Source: Georgenia sp. TF02-10 (lineage in GTDB: Bacteria; Actinomycetota; Actinomycetes; Actinomycetales; Actinomycetaceae). Taken from it: a DNA stretch of 64,000 nucleotides. Below the pieces are notes generated by a model. The model was not told the origin of the DNA, made no database searches, and worked only from the letters and a program-made list of their open reading frames with translations. The position numbers and the translations under genes are program-made. The stretch covers positions 3,782,001-3,846,000 of the forward strand of contig NZ_CP094289.1 of the NCBI RefSeq assembly GCF_022759505.1, read 5' to 3'. This document shows positions 54,387 through 62,965 of this stretch, in pieces; positions within the stretch are counted from its first letter, which is position 1; every line of letters starts with the position of its first letter.

Positions 54387-54549
54387 CGCCACACCGTATG
54401 GCCACCAGCCCGGCGAGCACCCAGCGATCTGCTGACAGCGGATCGACCCGCCCGGAACGCTGTACCGGAAGTCGAACCGGGAGCGGTGGGCGTGCCGGCA
54501 GCACCGGGCCACCGGACCCGGCAGTGTCTGGGACGCCGTCGGCGTGGTA

Positions 54550-54569
54550 TTTTTCATGACACTGAAAAA
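54550..54569. promoter_or_regulatory. 20-bp palindrome, probable TetR operator
   Basis: TTTTTCA (54550-54556) and TGAAAAA (54563-54569) are perfectly inverted around a six-base centre, AT-rich in an otherwise G/C-rich region, 85 bases upstream of the GH2 start. The TetR gene downstream of GH2 is the likely ligand (inference). Confidence 0.65.
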
Positions 54570-54653
54570 CCCTCTCGAACTTCGATGGAGAAGCCATGGC
54601 CGTGCCGCTCCCCGCGACCCGTGGGCCTCTCCGTCCCACCCGATTGGAGAGCA

Positions 54654-57194
54654 GTGCACCGCATCCGCTTCACCGACGACTGGTACGTCGCGACCGAGAC
54701 GCCGGGCCGCGAGCGGCCGGCCTCCGGGCCGGTCCGGCTGCCGCACGATGCCATGCTTCTCGAGCCGCGCGACCCCGACTGCGCGAACGGCGCCAACACG
54801 GGCTACTACCCCGGCGGCATCTACCGGTACACGAAGCGGTTCGACGCGCCCGGTGACTGGCGCGGCCAGGTCGTGCTCGCCGAGTTCGAGGGCGTGTACC
54901 AGCGCTCGCGCGTGACCCTCAACGGCGTACCGGTGGGCCGCCGACCCTCCGGATACGCGGAGTTCCGGGTGCCGCTCACCGAGGCCCTGCGCTTCGACGA
55001 GGAGAACGTGCTCGAGGTCCTGGTCGACAACTCCCAGGAGCCGAACAGCCGCTGGTACACCGGCAGCGGCATCTACCGCCCGGTGCACCTGCTCGTCGGG
55101 CCGCCGGTGCACGTCGCGCCGTCGTGGCCGCGGATCTCGACGGTGTCGGCCGACGCGTCCTCGGCGACCGTCGAGGTACGTACCGTGGTGGCGAACGACG
55201 GCGCCGTCGACCGTGACGTCGTCGTGTCGGCCGTGCTGACCGGCCCCGCCGGGAACCAGGTACCCGCTGAGGGAGTCGGCGTGACCGTGCCGGCCGGCGC
55301 ATCGGTGACCGTCATGCAGACCGTCACCATCCCGGATCCCGCCCGCTGGTCTCCCGAGACGCCCGCGCTGTACGACGCCGAGGTCACTGTCGCGGCGGGG
55401 GACGGATCGGCCGACACGGGGGACGGGACGGCCGACACCGGGGACGCCGGTACCGACGCGCGGGACGCCGCGGCCGACGCGGGGCACCCCGGGGCCGACG
55501 TGGCGACGGCGCGCTTCGGCATCCGCACCCTCGCCGTCGACGCTCGCCAGGGGCTGCGGGTCAACGGGCGCCCGGTGAAGCTGCGCGGCGCGGCGGTCCA
55601 CCACGACCACGGCGTCATCGGCGCTCATACGCTGCCGGCGGCGGAGCACCGGCGCGTGCGCCTGCTCAAGGAGGCGGGGTTCAACGCGATCCGCAGCGCC
55701 CACAACCCGGCCTCTCGCGCGCTCCTCGATGCGTGCGACGAGCTCGGCATGCTGGTGATGGACGAGCTGACCGACGTGTGGACTCGGCCGAAGACGAACT
55801 GGGACTACTCGCTCGACTTCCCGCAGTGGTGGGAGCGGGATCTCGAGTCGATGATCGAGAAGGACGCGCACCACCCGTGCGTCGTCATGTACTCGATCGG
55901 CAACGAGATCGGCGAGACCGCCACCGCGCAGGGCGTCGCGCTCGGCGGGCGGATGGCGGCCCGGACGCGGGAGCTGGATCCCACCCGTCCCGTGGTCAGC
56001 TGCATCAACGCGTTCCTCAACCTCGCCGCCGCCTCCGACGAGGCCAAGGTGCAGCGGAAGGCGGCGAAGGCCCGGGCTGCCGGCCGCCAGGAGGCGAACA
56101 AGAACCTCGTCCTGCTGCTGAACCTGTTCATGGCCGTCATGTCCAAGGCCATGAAGCTCGTGCTCACCAAGCCCATCGTCGACAAGAAGACCCGGGACGC
56201 CTACGCCGCCGTCGACATCGCCGGCTACAACTACATGGCCGCCCGGTTCCGGACGGACCACCGGCTGCACCCCGACCGGGTCATGGTCGGCAGCGAGGAC
56301 CCGGCCACGCAGACGGTCGCGATCTGGCACGACATCGCCGACCAGCCGCACGTCATCGGCGACTTCGTGTGGACCGGGTGGGACTACCTCGGCGAGGGCG
56401 CGCTCGCCGCCGCCCGGTACAACGACCGGCCCCGGCTCTACCTGCCCTACCCGGCGCTGGCCGCCGGCACGCCGAACATCGACATCACCGGCGTGCGGCA
56501 GACGCAGTCCTTCCTCAACGAGATCGCGTGGGGGCTGCGGACCGACCCGTACCTCGCCGTCCGTCCGGTGAACCACGCCGGCGACACGCTGGTCGCGTCG
56601 AGCTGGCGGTCGACGGACTCGATCCGCAGCTGGAGCTGGGAGGGGCACGAGGGCCGCACCGCCGTCGTGGAGGTGTACGGGCCCCGGGGAGAGGTTGAGC
56701 TGCGCCTCGACGGCGCGACCGTCGGCCGCGCCGCGGTCGGCCCCGAGACGGGTCACCTGGCGACGTTCGAGGTGCCGTACGCACCGGGCGAGCTCACGGC
56801 GGTCCTGTCCTCCGACGGCGCCGAGATCGGCCGCGACACGCTCCGCAGCGCCGGCACGACGTCGCTGCGGCTCACTCTGCTCGCCGAGGAGCACGCGCTC
56901 CGGGCCGACGGCGACGACCTCGCCCACGTGCACATCGAGCTGACCGACGCCGACGGCGTCCTCCGCCCGCTCGCCGACCGCCCCGTTACGCTCCGGGTCG
57001 ACGGCGCGGCGCAGCTCCTCGGCTTCGGCACCGGCGAGCCGATCACGACCGAGGGCTTCGACTCGCCGACCCGCACCACCTACTACGGCCGGGCGCTCGC
57101 CGTGCTGCGCGCCGGGCGGGAGCCGGGCCGGGTCACCGTGACTGCGACGGCGGACGGGTGCGACCCGGGCCGGGTCGAGCTGGCGGTGGAATGA
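54654..57194 (+). CDS. Glycoside hydrolase family 2 enzyme (beta-galactosidase type)
   Basis: An 846-residue GH2 enzyme: sugar-binding domain (GANTGYYPGGIYRYTKRF, WYTGSGIYRPVHLLV), immunoglobulin-like domain, TIM barrel (LRGAAVHHDHGVIGAHTL, IRSAHNPASRALLDACDELG) and extra C-terminal beta domains. The acid/base Glu is in MYSIGNEIGE; the nucleophile Glu is probably in MVGSEDPA. No signal peptide. The start GTG 54654 follows TTGGAGAGCA; an ATG at 54585 would add 23 atypical residues. A 7-residue GDGSADT-like repeat interrupts the second domain. A palindrome upstream and a TetR gene downstream suggest local regulation. Confidence 0.87.
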   Translation: MHRIRFTDDWYVATETPGRERPASGPVRLPHDAMLLEPRDPDCANGANTGYYPGGIYRYTKRFDAPGDWRGQVVLAEFEGVYQRSRVTLNGVPVGRRPSGYAEFRVPLTEALRFDEENVLEVLVDNSQEPNSRWYTGSGIYRPVHLLVGPPVHVAPSWPRISTVSADASSATVEVRTVVANDGAVDRDVVVSAVLTGPAGNQVPAEGVGVTVPAGASVTVMQTVTIPDPARWSPETPALYDAEVTVAAGDGSADTGDGTADTGDAGTDARDAAADAGHPGADVATARFGIRTLAVDARQGLRVNGRPVKLRGAAVHHDHGVIGAHTLPAAEHRRVRLLKEAGFNAIRSAHNPASRALLDACDELGMLVMDELTDVWTRPKTNWDYSLDFPQWWERDLESMIEKDAHHPCVVMYSIGNEIGETATAQGVALGGRMAARTRELDPTRPVVSCINAFLNLAAASDEAKVQRKAAKARAAGRQEANKNLVLLLNLFMAVMSKAMKLVLTKPIVDKKTRDAYAAVDIAGYNYMAARFRTDHRLHPDRVMVGSEDPATQTVAIWHDIADQPHVIGDFVWTGWDYLGEGALAAARYNDRPRLYLPYPALAAGTPNIDITGVRQTQSFLNEIAWGLRTDPYLAVRPVNHAGDTLVASSWRSTDSIRSWSWEGHEGRTAVVEVYGPRGEVELRLDGATVGRAAVGPETGHLATFEVPYAPGELTAVLSSDGAEIGRDTLRSAGTTSLRLTLLAEEHALRADGDDLAHVHIELTDADGVLRPLADRPVTLRVDGAAQLLGFGTGEPITTEGFDSPTRTTYYGRALAVLRAGREPGRVTVTATADGCDPGRVELAVE
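55397..55459 (+). repeat. 21-bp in-frame repeat in the second GH2 gene
   Basis: Two near-identical 21-base units (55397-55417 and 55418-55438, two differences) and a degenerate third encode GDGSADT, GDGTADT and GDAGTDA, lengthening a loop of the GH2 protein. Confidence 0.8.
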
Positions 57195-57273
57195 CCGGGG
57201 CGCGGCGTCGCTCGCGCCGGGAGCAGGAGTGCGGGCATCGCCGTGACCGGAGGTCCGCGCGGCGGCGGTCGTC

Positions 57274-57978
57274 CTACCGCTTGGCGGGGCGACCGCCGCC
57301 CGCCAACCGCGTCTCGACGCCGGCGACGATGAGGTCGAGCGCGTACTCGAACTGCTCGACCGTCTCGGGGGCCCAGTGCTCGATCGCGGCTCGGGCGTTC
57401 GCCAGCTTCCCCGGCGCCGTCTCGGTCAGCGCGCGCAGCAGCTCCGTCTTCTGCGGGTGCACGCGGCCGTCCGCCGTCACGACGGCCTCACGGGCGGAGG
57501 AGAAGGCGATCATGTTGGCGGCCGTGATGGTGCGCGTCGCCTCCGCGGCGGACAGGCCGGCCTCGACCAGACGGGCCTGGACGTCGTCGACCAGGGCGAG
57601 CGCCCGCGTCGCAGTGCCGGTCGGGAGGCGGAAGTACGCGCTCTGCGACCCGCCGAGCACCAGGGCCTCGCGCAGGCGGCGGACGACGGTCCGCAGCGCT
57701 TCGCGCCAGTCGGCGTCGGCGGGAACTGCGGTGCTGGCGAGGTGCGCGTCGACGACCTCGGCGGCGACGAGCTCGCGCAGGGTCTCGCGGTCGGAGACGT
57801 GGTAGTTCACCGCCGACGGGTCGACCCCGAGCTCGGCCGCGACGGCCTTCATGGTCAGCGCGGACGGGTCCATGGTCTTCGCCACGTCGACGATCCGCTC
57901 GCGGGTGATGCGCGGGGGCCGGCCGCGGCGCGTGCGGCGCGGCGCCGGCTGGGCGACCGGGTCCTCCGCCTCGAACAC
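57274..57978 (-). CDS. TetR/AcrR family transcriptional regulator
   Basis: A 234-residue TetR-type repressor. The HTH is RRGRPPRITRERIVDVAKTM, MKAVAAELGVDPSAVNYHVS and DRETLRELVAAEVVDAH, followed by a helical ligand-binding domain (FRLPTGTATRALALVDDVQA, TITAANMIAFSSAREAV). TetR proteins release DNA on binding a small ligand. Start GTG 57978 is preferred, with GGTGGAGG immediately upstream; ATG 57873 would cut the HTH. It converges on the GH2 gene and probably controls it through the palindrome at 54550. Confidence 0.85.
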   Translation of the reverse strand: MFEAEDPVAQPAPRRTRRGRPPRITRERIVDVAKTMDPSALTMKAVAAELGVDPSAVNYHVSDRETLRELVAAEVVDAHLASTAVPADADWREALRTVVRRLREALVLGGSQSAYFRLPTGTATRALALVDDVQARLVEAGLSAAEATRTITAANMIAFSSAREAVVTADGRVHPQKTELLRALTETAPGKLANARAAIEHWAPETVEQFEYALDLIVAGVETRLAGGGRPAKR

Positions 57979-58043
57979 CCCTCCACCGTAATCGTTCGGG
58001 TCGATGGTGCTGGTGCCCGGTCCAGCCTTCGTTTGCGTCCTGC

Positions 58044-58936
58044 CTACGCCTCCCCCACCCGGTGGCTGGGTGGCGGCGCACCTTCCGGGAAGAGCCAGCC
58101 GAGGGCCGCGAGGGTCTTGTCCGCGTAGACGTGCCGGCCGGTCCGAAGCCCGCAAGCGAGGTCCTCCAGCGCACGGCACCGGGCGTAGAGGGTGACCCGC
58201 TCGAGGAGCTGGGTCGTGGCCCGGTGCCGGCCGTAGGTGCTCAGGGCGGCGTCGAGGCCGCGTGGGCCGAGGTCGCGGTAGATCGGGGCGAGGTCGGCGG
58301 CCGGGTCGGCGAGCGCGGCGTCGGTCCAGTCGATGACGCCGGTGACTTGCCCGGTGGCCGGGTCGAGGAGGCGTGCTCAATCCCCAGGTCGTTGTGGCAC
58401 AGCGCCCGGTCCTGGGCGGGGGCCGGTGGGGCGGTGCTGAGGAACGCCCGAACGTGGTCTTGGGTGGGCCCGAGGTGGTCGGCGACGGCGCTGTAGGACT
58501 GCTGTGCCTCCGCCAGCCAGTCGGCTGGTGCGGTGTCGTCGGCGTCGACGAGCGCGGCCCATCGCTCGATCAGCTGGGTGTGGAGGGCGGCGAGCAGGGT
58601 GCCCAGCGCGACCCCGACCGACACCGCGTGGGCGGCCGGGTCGGGGTCCTCGAGCAGCGGGCGGCCGGGGAGCTTGCGGTAGGCGAGGCAGCCGGCATCG
58701 CCGTCGACGAGCACAGGCATCGGCACGGGGAGCGGCGCGACCGCGGCGACGGCGTGCAGGAGATCGGCCTCGCGCACCACCTGCGCCACGGGGCCCGTGC
58801 CGGTCAGGCGCACGACGAGGTCGCCGTCGACCTCGTAGGCGGCATGGCCCAGCCCGTCCCCAAGGAGCCGGACCGACCGGGCGGGGTACCCGTGCCTGGC
58901 GAGCAGCCGCCGGACCGCCGAAAGCTCAGCGCTCAC
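58044..58936 (-). pseudogene. Phosphotransferase (APH/macrolide kinase family), frameshifted
   Basis: The family phosphorylates aminoglycosides, macrolides or small metabolites. From GTG 58936 the frame gives VRRLLARHGYPARSVRLL, LVVRLTGTGPVAQVVREADL, LAYRKLPGRPLLEDPDPAA and the catalytic loop LCHNDLGIEH. It then loses frame near 58370 where one base is missing; the next frame continues LLDPATGQVTGVIDWTDAAL, ADPAADLAPIYRDLG and LACGLRTGRHVYADKTLAAL to TAG at 58044. The N-lobe, catalytic Asp and metal-binding Asp (IDWTDA) are all there, so one base would restore about 297 residues. It is therefore recently broken or a sequencing error. Confidence 0.83.
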
Positions 58937-59084
58937 GTGGTCCCCCTCGGGGCGATCAGCGCTCGCAGGTCCCTCGCCAGGGTGGTCAGCGCTCACGTCG
59001 TCCCTCGCCGGAGCGGCCGGACGTCGAGACGGCGGGGACCCGGTCGGACGCCGGGTGCCCAGGCGGCCGGCTCGGCCTCGTCCT

Positions 59085-59138
59085 GGTCATGGTCATGGTC
59101 ATGGTCATGGTCATGGTCATGGTCATGGTCATGGTCAT
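59085..59138. repeat. Hexanucleotide microsatellite (GGTCAT)9
   Basis: Nine perfect copies of GGTCAT. One minus-strand frame would read Asp-His nine times inside a short open frame. One plus-strand frame would read Met-Val. Such runs are slippage-prone. Confidence 0.95.
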
Positions 59139-59190
59139 CGGAAGGTTGGCTGGGCCGGGGACCATCCGGCAACGGTAGACGGCGTCCTGC

Positions 59191-59209
59191 GCCTCGTGCC
59201 CGCCGTCGG
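59191..59209 (+). repeat. 19-bp direct repeat, left copy
   Basis: GCCTCGTGCCCGCCGTCGG, identical to 59780-59798. The pair brackets the degenerate phosphotransferase copy. Confidence 0.85.
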
Positions 59210-59306
59210 TTGACCGCGTTGCGCTGCGCGGTTGCCACTCCTTATTAATCTTTGTAACTCGCCTCCCTTACGACTCTGGACGCTTGTGGATGTTGCAAGT
59301 GCCTGA

Positions 59307-59790
59307 GTGGGGCGGCGGGTGCCGAGGAACGGCCGAACCTGGTCTTGGGCGGGCCTGAGGTGGTCGGCGACGGCGCTGTAGGGCTGCTGTGCCTCGGACA
59401 ACCAGTCGGCTGGTGCGGTGTCGTCGACGTCCACGAGCGCGGCCCATCGCTCGATCGGCTGGGTGTGGAGGGCGGCGAGCAGGGTGCCAAGCGCGGCCCC
59501 GACCGATGCCGCGTGCGGCTGGGTCGGGGCCCTTGAGCAGCGGCCGGCCGGGGAGCTTGCGGTAGGCGAGGCAGCCGGCGTCGCCCTCGACCAGCACGGG
59601 CACCGGCACGGGGAGCGGCGCGACCGCGGCGACGGCGCCCAGGAGATCGGCCTCGCGCACCACCTGCCCCGCAGGGCCCGTGCCGCTCAGGCGCACGACG
59701 AGGTCGCCGTCGACCTCGTACGCGGCGTGGTCCAGCCCTTCCCCGAGCAGACGGACCGACCGGGCGGGGTACCCGTGCCGCCTCGTGCCC
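59307..59790 (-). pseudogene. Degenerate partial duplicate of the phosphotransferase gene
   Basis: The sequence is about 90 percent identical by eye to the N-lobe half of the gene at 58044-58936: RHGYPARSVRLL, AAYEVDGDLVVRLSGTGPAG, VVREADLLGAVAAVAPLPVP and CLAYRKLPGRPLL. A 2-base deletion shifts the frame after KGPDPAA; the homologous frame resumes with DDTAPADWLSEAQQPYSAVA and ends near FLGTRRP. The start and everything from the catalytic loop on are missing. It is flanked by 19-bp direct repeats. Confidence 0.8.
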
Positions 59791-59798
59791 GCCGTCGG
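59780..59798 (+). repeat. 19-bp direct repeat, right copy
   Basis: Identical to 59191-59209. It borders the degenerate phosphotransferase copy on the right and lies 31 bases before the larA-like start. Confidence 0.85.
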
Positions 59799-59828
59799 GC
59801 CACCGCGGATCCGGATACCGTCCAGCAC

Positions 59829-61142
59829 ATGTGGTTCCAGCACGAGTCCCGGTTCGTCGACCGCCCGCAGATCGAGGCCATGTGCCAGCGCCTCCTGGTG
59901 GAGGCTCGTGAGCGGCTGCAGATCGGGCGCTACCAGTGCGTGCTGCTGCTGCCGCCGGACCTCACCCGGGCGCACTCGGGGGCCGGCTGGATCACCGAGC
60001 ACCTGTACCGGCTCCTCGACGCCGAGGGCGCGGAGGTGCACGTGATCCCGACGCTGGGCCAGCACGTGCCGCACACGCCGGAGGAGAACCGCTGGATGTT
60101 CGGCTCCATCCCGGAGGAGCGGATCCATGCCCACCACTGGAAGACCGGGGTGACCAACGTCGGCACCGTGCCGGCCGACGTCGTGAGGGAGAAGACCGGC
60201 GGCGCCGTCGACTGGGAGATCCCGGTCGACCTGAACATCATGCTGGTCACCGAGCCGTGGGACCTCGTCATCAACATCGGTCACGTCGTGCCGCACGAGG
60301 TGCTGGGCTTCGCCAACCACAACAAGAACTACTTCATCGGCCTCGGCGGCAAGCGCACGCTGGGGGCGTCCCACATGGCCTCCGCCGTCTACGGCATCGA
60401 GAACAACCTCGGCAACCTGCTCACCCCGGTGCGGGCGTGCTTCAACTACGCCGAGGAGCACTTCCTCGCCGACCTGCCGGACGTCTACCTCCAGGTCGTC
60501 ATGGACTACGACGACGGCGGGCGGCTGCGGCACACCGGCGTCTACGTCGGCGACGACCTCGAGACGTACCTCGCCGCGGCGCGGGCGAGCCGGGAGCAGA
60601 ACATCACCGTGTTCGACGAGCCGGTGCGGAAGGTCGTCGCCGTCATGCAGGCGGACGAGTTCCGCGCCACCTGGGTGGCCAACAAGGCGGTGTACCGCAC
60701 CCGGATGGCCATCGCCGACGGTGGTGAGCTCCTCGTCATCGCGCCCGGCGTCGAGCGCTTCGGGGAGCAGCCGGAGGTGGACGCGCTCATCCGGAAGTAC
60801 GGGTACCTCTCCCAGGCGGAGGTCATCGACCTGTACCGGACCGAGGCGGACATGCAGGACATCCCGCACGGCACCGCGCACCTGGTGCACGGCTCCGCCG
60901 AGGGCCGGTTCACCATCACCTACGCACCGGGGATGCTCTCGCGCGCGGAGATCGAGTCCGTGGGCTACCGGTACCTGGACCTCGCGGAGGCCCAGCGCCG
61001 CTACGACCCCGAGGTCATGACGGACGGCTGGAACACCATGCCGGACGGGGAGGAGGTCTTCTACATCTCCACCCCGTCGGCCGGGCTGTGGGCAACCCGG
61101 GAGAAGCTCGAGCAGCGGGCGGGCCACGAGCTGCACCCCTGA
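59829..61142 (+). CDS. LarA-like nickel-pincer enzyme (lactate racemase family)
   Basis: A 437-residue member of the LarA family, whose nickel-pincer nucleotide cofactor drives hydride-based racemisation or epimerisation of 2-hydroxy acids. Recognisable parts are LLLPPDLTRAHSGAG (nucleotide-binding start), the His-rich segment VVPHEVLGFANHNKNYFIGL and GGKRTLGASH, where family members carry the metal-binding His and the Lys bound to the cofactor. Several LarA homologues act on acids other than lactate, so the substrate is open. ATG 59829 has no ribosome site; a GATACCGT box eight bases upstream suggests a short or absent leader. larE and larB follow. Confidence 0.85.
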   Translation: MWFQHESRFVDRPQIEAMCQRLLVEARERLQIGRYQCVLLLPPDLTRAHSGAGWITEHLYRLLDAEGAEVHVIPTLGQHVPHTPEENRWMFGSIPEERIHAHHWKTGVTNVGTVPADVVREKTGGAVDWEIPVDLNIMLVTEPWDLVINIGHVVPHEVLGFANHNKNYFIGLGGKRTLGASHMASAVYGIENNLGNLLTPVRACFNYAEEHFLADLPDVYLQVVMDYDDGGRLRHTGVYVGDDLETYLAAARASREQNITVFDEPVRKVVAVMQADEFRATWVANKAVYRTRMAIADGGELLVIAPGVERFGEQPEVDALIRKYGYLSQAEVIDLYRTEADMQDIPHGTAHLVHGSAEGRFTITYAPGMLSRAEIESVGYRYLDLAEAQRRYDPEVMTDGWNTMPDGEEVFYISTPSAGLWATREKLEQRAGHELHP

Positions 61143-61222
61143 CCGACGGATCGAGGCCCTGCTCGCGCACGACGAGGCGGGGAGACAATGACCGCACCCG
61201 CCGCCGACCGGAGGAAGCTGCC

Positions 61223-62065
61223 GTGACCGATGACCTCAGCGACGACGTCCGAGCGGCGGTGGCCGCCGTCGGCCGGCTCCTCGAGGGCCGCGCCCCGCTG
61301 GGGGTGGCCTACTCGGGCGGGGTGGACTCCGCCACCCTCCTCGCCCTGGCCGCCCGCACGCTCGGCGCGGACGCCGTCGTGGCGATCCTCGGCGTCTCCC
61401 CGTCCCTGGCGGCGGACGAGCGCCGCGCCGCCCACGCGTGCGCGGCCGGGATCGGGGTGCGGGTGGTGGAGGTGGAGACCAGGGAGGGCGAGGTGAGCGC
61501 CTACCGGGCCAACGGCCCGGACCGGTGCTTCCACTGCAAGGACGAGCTCTTCACGCGGATCTCGGCGGAGGTCGTCGCCGATCTGGGGCTCGCCGCCGTC
61601 GCCTACGGGGAGAACGCCGACGACGCCCGGCGGCCGGACCGCCCCGGGGCCCGCGCCGCCACGGACCACGACGTCCTCCGGCCGCTCGCCGACGCGGGGC
61701 TGACCAAGGCGGCGGTGCGGGCGGTCGCGCGCGAGCTCGGGCTGCCCGTCGCGGACAAGCCGGCCGCACCGTGCCTGGCCTCGCGCATCCCGCACTTCTC
61801 GGAGGTGACGCCGGAGAAGCTGCACCAGGTGGAGGTGGCCGAGGCCGGCCTGCGCCGGCTCGGGTTCACCGACTGCCGGGTCCGTCACCACGGCGAGGTG
61901 GCCCGGGTCGAGCTCCTCGCCGAGGACATCCTGCCGGCGGCCGAGCAGCGCCAGGCCGTCCACGCCGCCGTCACCGCCGCCGGCTTCCGGTTCGTCGCCC
62001 TGGACCTGCGGGGCATCCAGTCCGGGGCCTTCACGCTCCCGCTCGTCGGTGTCACGCATGGCTGA
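61223..62065 (+). CDS. larE: LarE sacrificial sulfur transferase
   Basis: A 280-residue ATP-pyrophosphatase-fold enzyme that adenylates and thiolates the nickel-pincer precursor, giving up a cysteine sulfur. The PP-loop VAYSGGVDSATLL lies at residues 28-40, a Cys pair in RCFHCKDELF near 102 and the conserved Cys in PCLASRIPHFSEVTPEKL near 183, equivalent to the donor cysteine of known LarE. The start is GTG 61223 after a strong GGAGGAAG site. It overlaps larB by eight bases. Confidence 0.93.
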   Translation: MTDDLSDDVRAAVAAVGRLLEGRAPLGVAYSGGVDSATLLALAARTLGADAVVAILGVSPSLAADERRAAHACAAGIGVRVVEVETREGEVSAYRANGPDRCFHCKDELFTRISAEVVADLGLAAVAYGENADDARRPDRPGARAATDHDVLRPLADAGLTKAAVRAVARELGLPVADKPAAPCLASRIPHFSEVTPEKLHQVEVAEAGLRRLGFTDCRVRHHGEVARVELLAEDILPAAEQRQAVHAAVTAAGFRFVALDLRGIQSGAFTLPLVGVTHG

Positions 62066-62771
62066 CGGGACGCGGGACGCGCCGGCGCACGCGGAGTGGC
62101 GGGTGGGTCCGGAGCTCGCCGCCGTCGCCCGCCTCGACCTGGACCGGGGTGCCCGGCGCGGATATCCCGAGGCGGTGCTGTGCGCGCCCAAGACGCCCGA
62201 GCAGGTCCGGCTCATCGCGGCCGAGGTCGCCCGTGCCGGGGTCCCCACGCTCTTCACCCGCGCCGCGCCCGAGCACGCCGCCGCGGTCCTGGCCGCGCTG
62301 CCGGACGCCCGCCACGACCCCGACGCCCGCCTGCTGGCCTGGCCGGCGGAGCCGCCGGAGCCCAGCGGCGGGCTGGTCGTGGTCCTCGCCGCGGGAACCT
62401 CCGACCTGCCGGTGGCCCGCGAGGCCGAGCTCACCGCCCGGCACCTCGGCCGGCCCACCGAGCTCGTCGTCGACGTCGGCGTCGCCGGCCTGCACCGGGT
62501 CCTCGGCCAGCTCGACCTGCTGCGCTCGGCTCGCGCGATCGTCGTCGCGGCCGGTATGGACGGTGCCCTGCCGAGCGTGGTGGCCGGCCTGGTGCCGGCG
62601 CCGGTCGTCGCGGTGCCCACCTCGGTGGGCTACGGCGCCGCCTTCGGCGGGCTCGCGCCGCTGCTCACCATGCTCAACGCCTGCGCGCCCGGGGTGGCGG
62701 TGGTCAACATCGACAACGGCTACGGGGCGGGCCACTACGCCGCCCAGGTCGCCGCGCCGTCGTCGGCGTAG
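62058..62771 (+). CDS. larB: LarB nickel-pincer cofactor biosynthesis protein
   Basis: A 237-residue LarB, which carboxylates nicotinic acid adenine dinucleotide in the first cofactor step. The C-terminal half resembles PurE: VVLAAGTSDLPVAREAELTA, VAAGMDGALPSVVAGLV, VAVPTSVGYGAAFGGLAPLL and VVNIDNGYGAGHYAAQVA. ATG 62058 overlaps the larE stop; GTG 62049 is an alternative. LarC, which inserts nickel, is not in the window. Confidence 0.93.
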   Translation: MADGTRDAPAHAEWRVGPELAAVARLDLDRGARRGYPEAVLCAPKTPEQVRLIAAEVARAGVPTLFTRAAPEHAAAVLAALPDARHDPDARLLAWPAEPPEPSGGLVVVLAAGTSDLPVAREAELTARHLGRPTELVVDVGVAGLHRVLGQLDLLRSARAIVVAAGMDGALPSVVAGLVPAPVVAVPTSVGYGAAFGGLAPLLTMLNACAPGVAVVNIDNGYGAGHYAAQVAAPSSA

Positions 62772-62965
62772 GGGTCGGCACTCCGGCGGGCCAGGGCTCC
62801 ACCGGGCGCGCATCTGCTGATGAAGCCGGGCCGGGGCCGATACCTTTGCCGGGAGTGACCGCCGCGGGGTTCGGTCCAGGGCCGCCGCCGCGGGTGGCGC
62901 TCCCGAGCGCGCTGCCGTGCGGGGCGCGACCGAGGCCAGCAGGACCGACCCGAAGGAGCGTTGAG

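Larger units (their letters stand above)
58937..59306. other. Intergenic region between the two phosphotransferase copies
   Basis: About 370 bases holding the GGTCAT microsatellite, a 19-bp direct repeat copy and no confirmed gene. The first part repeats GTCAGCGCTCACGT-like words near the gene start (58930-59000). Confidence 0.4.

Noticed and set aside
58993-59238. A short His/Asp-rich frame over the GGTCAT microsatellite as a metal-binding protein
   Set aside because: The Asp-His run is just the translation of a microsatellite; flanking residues are Arg/Pro-rich with no family or ribosome site.
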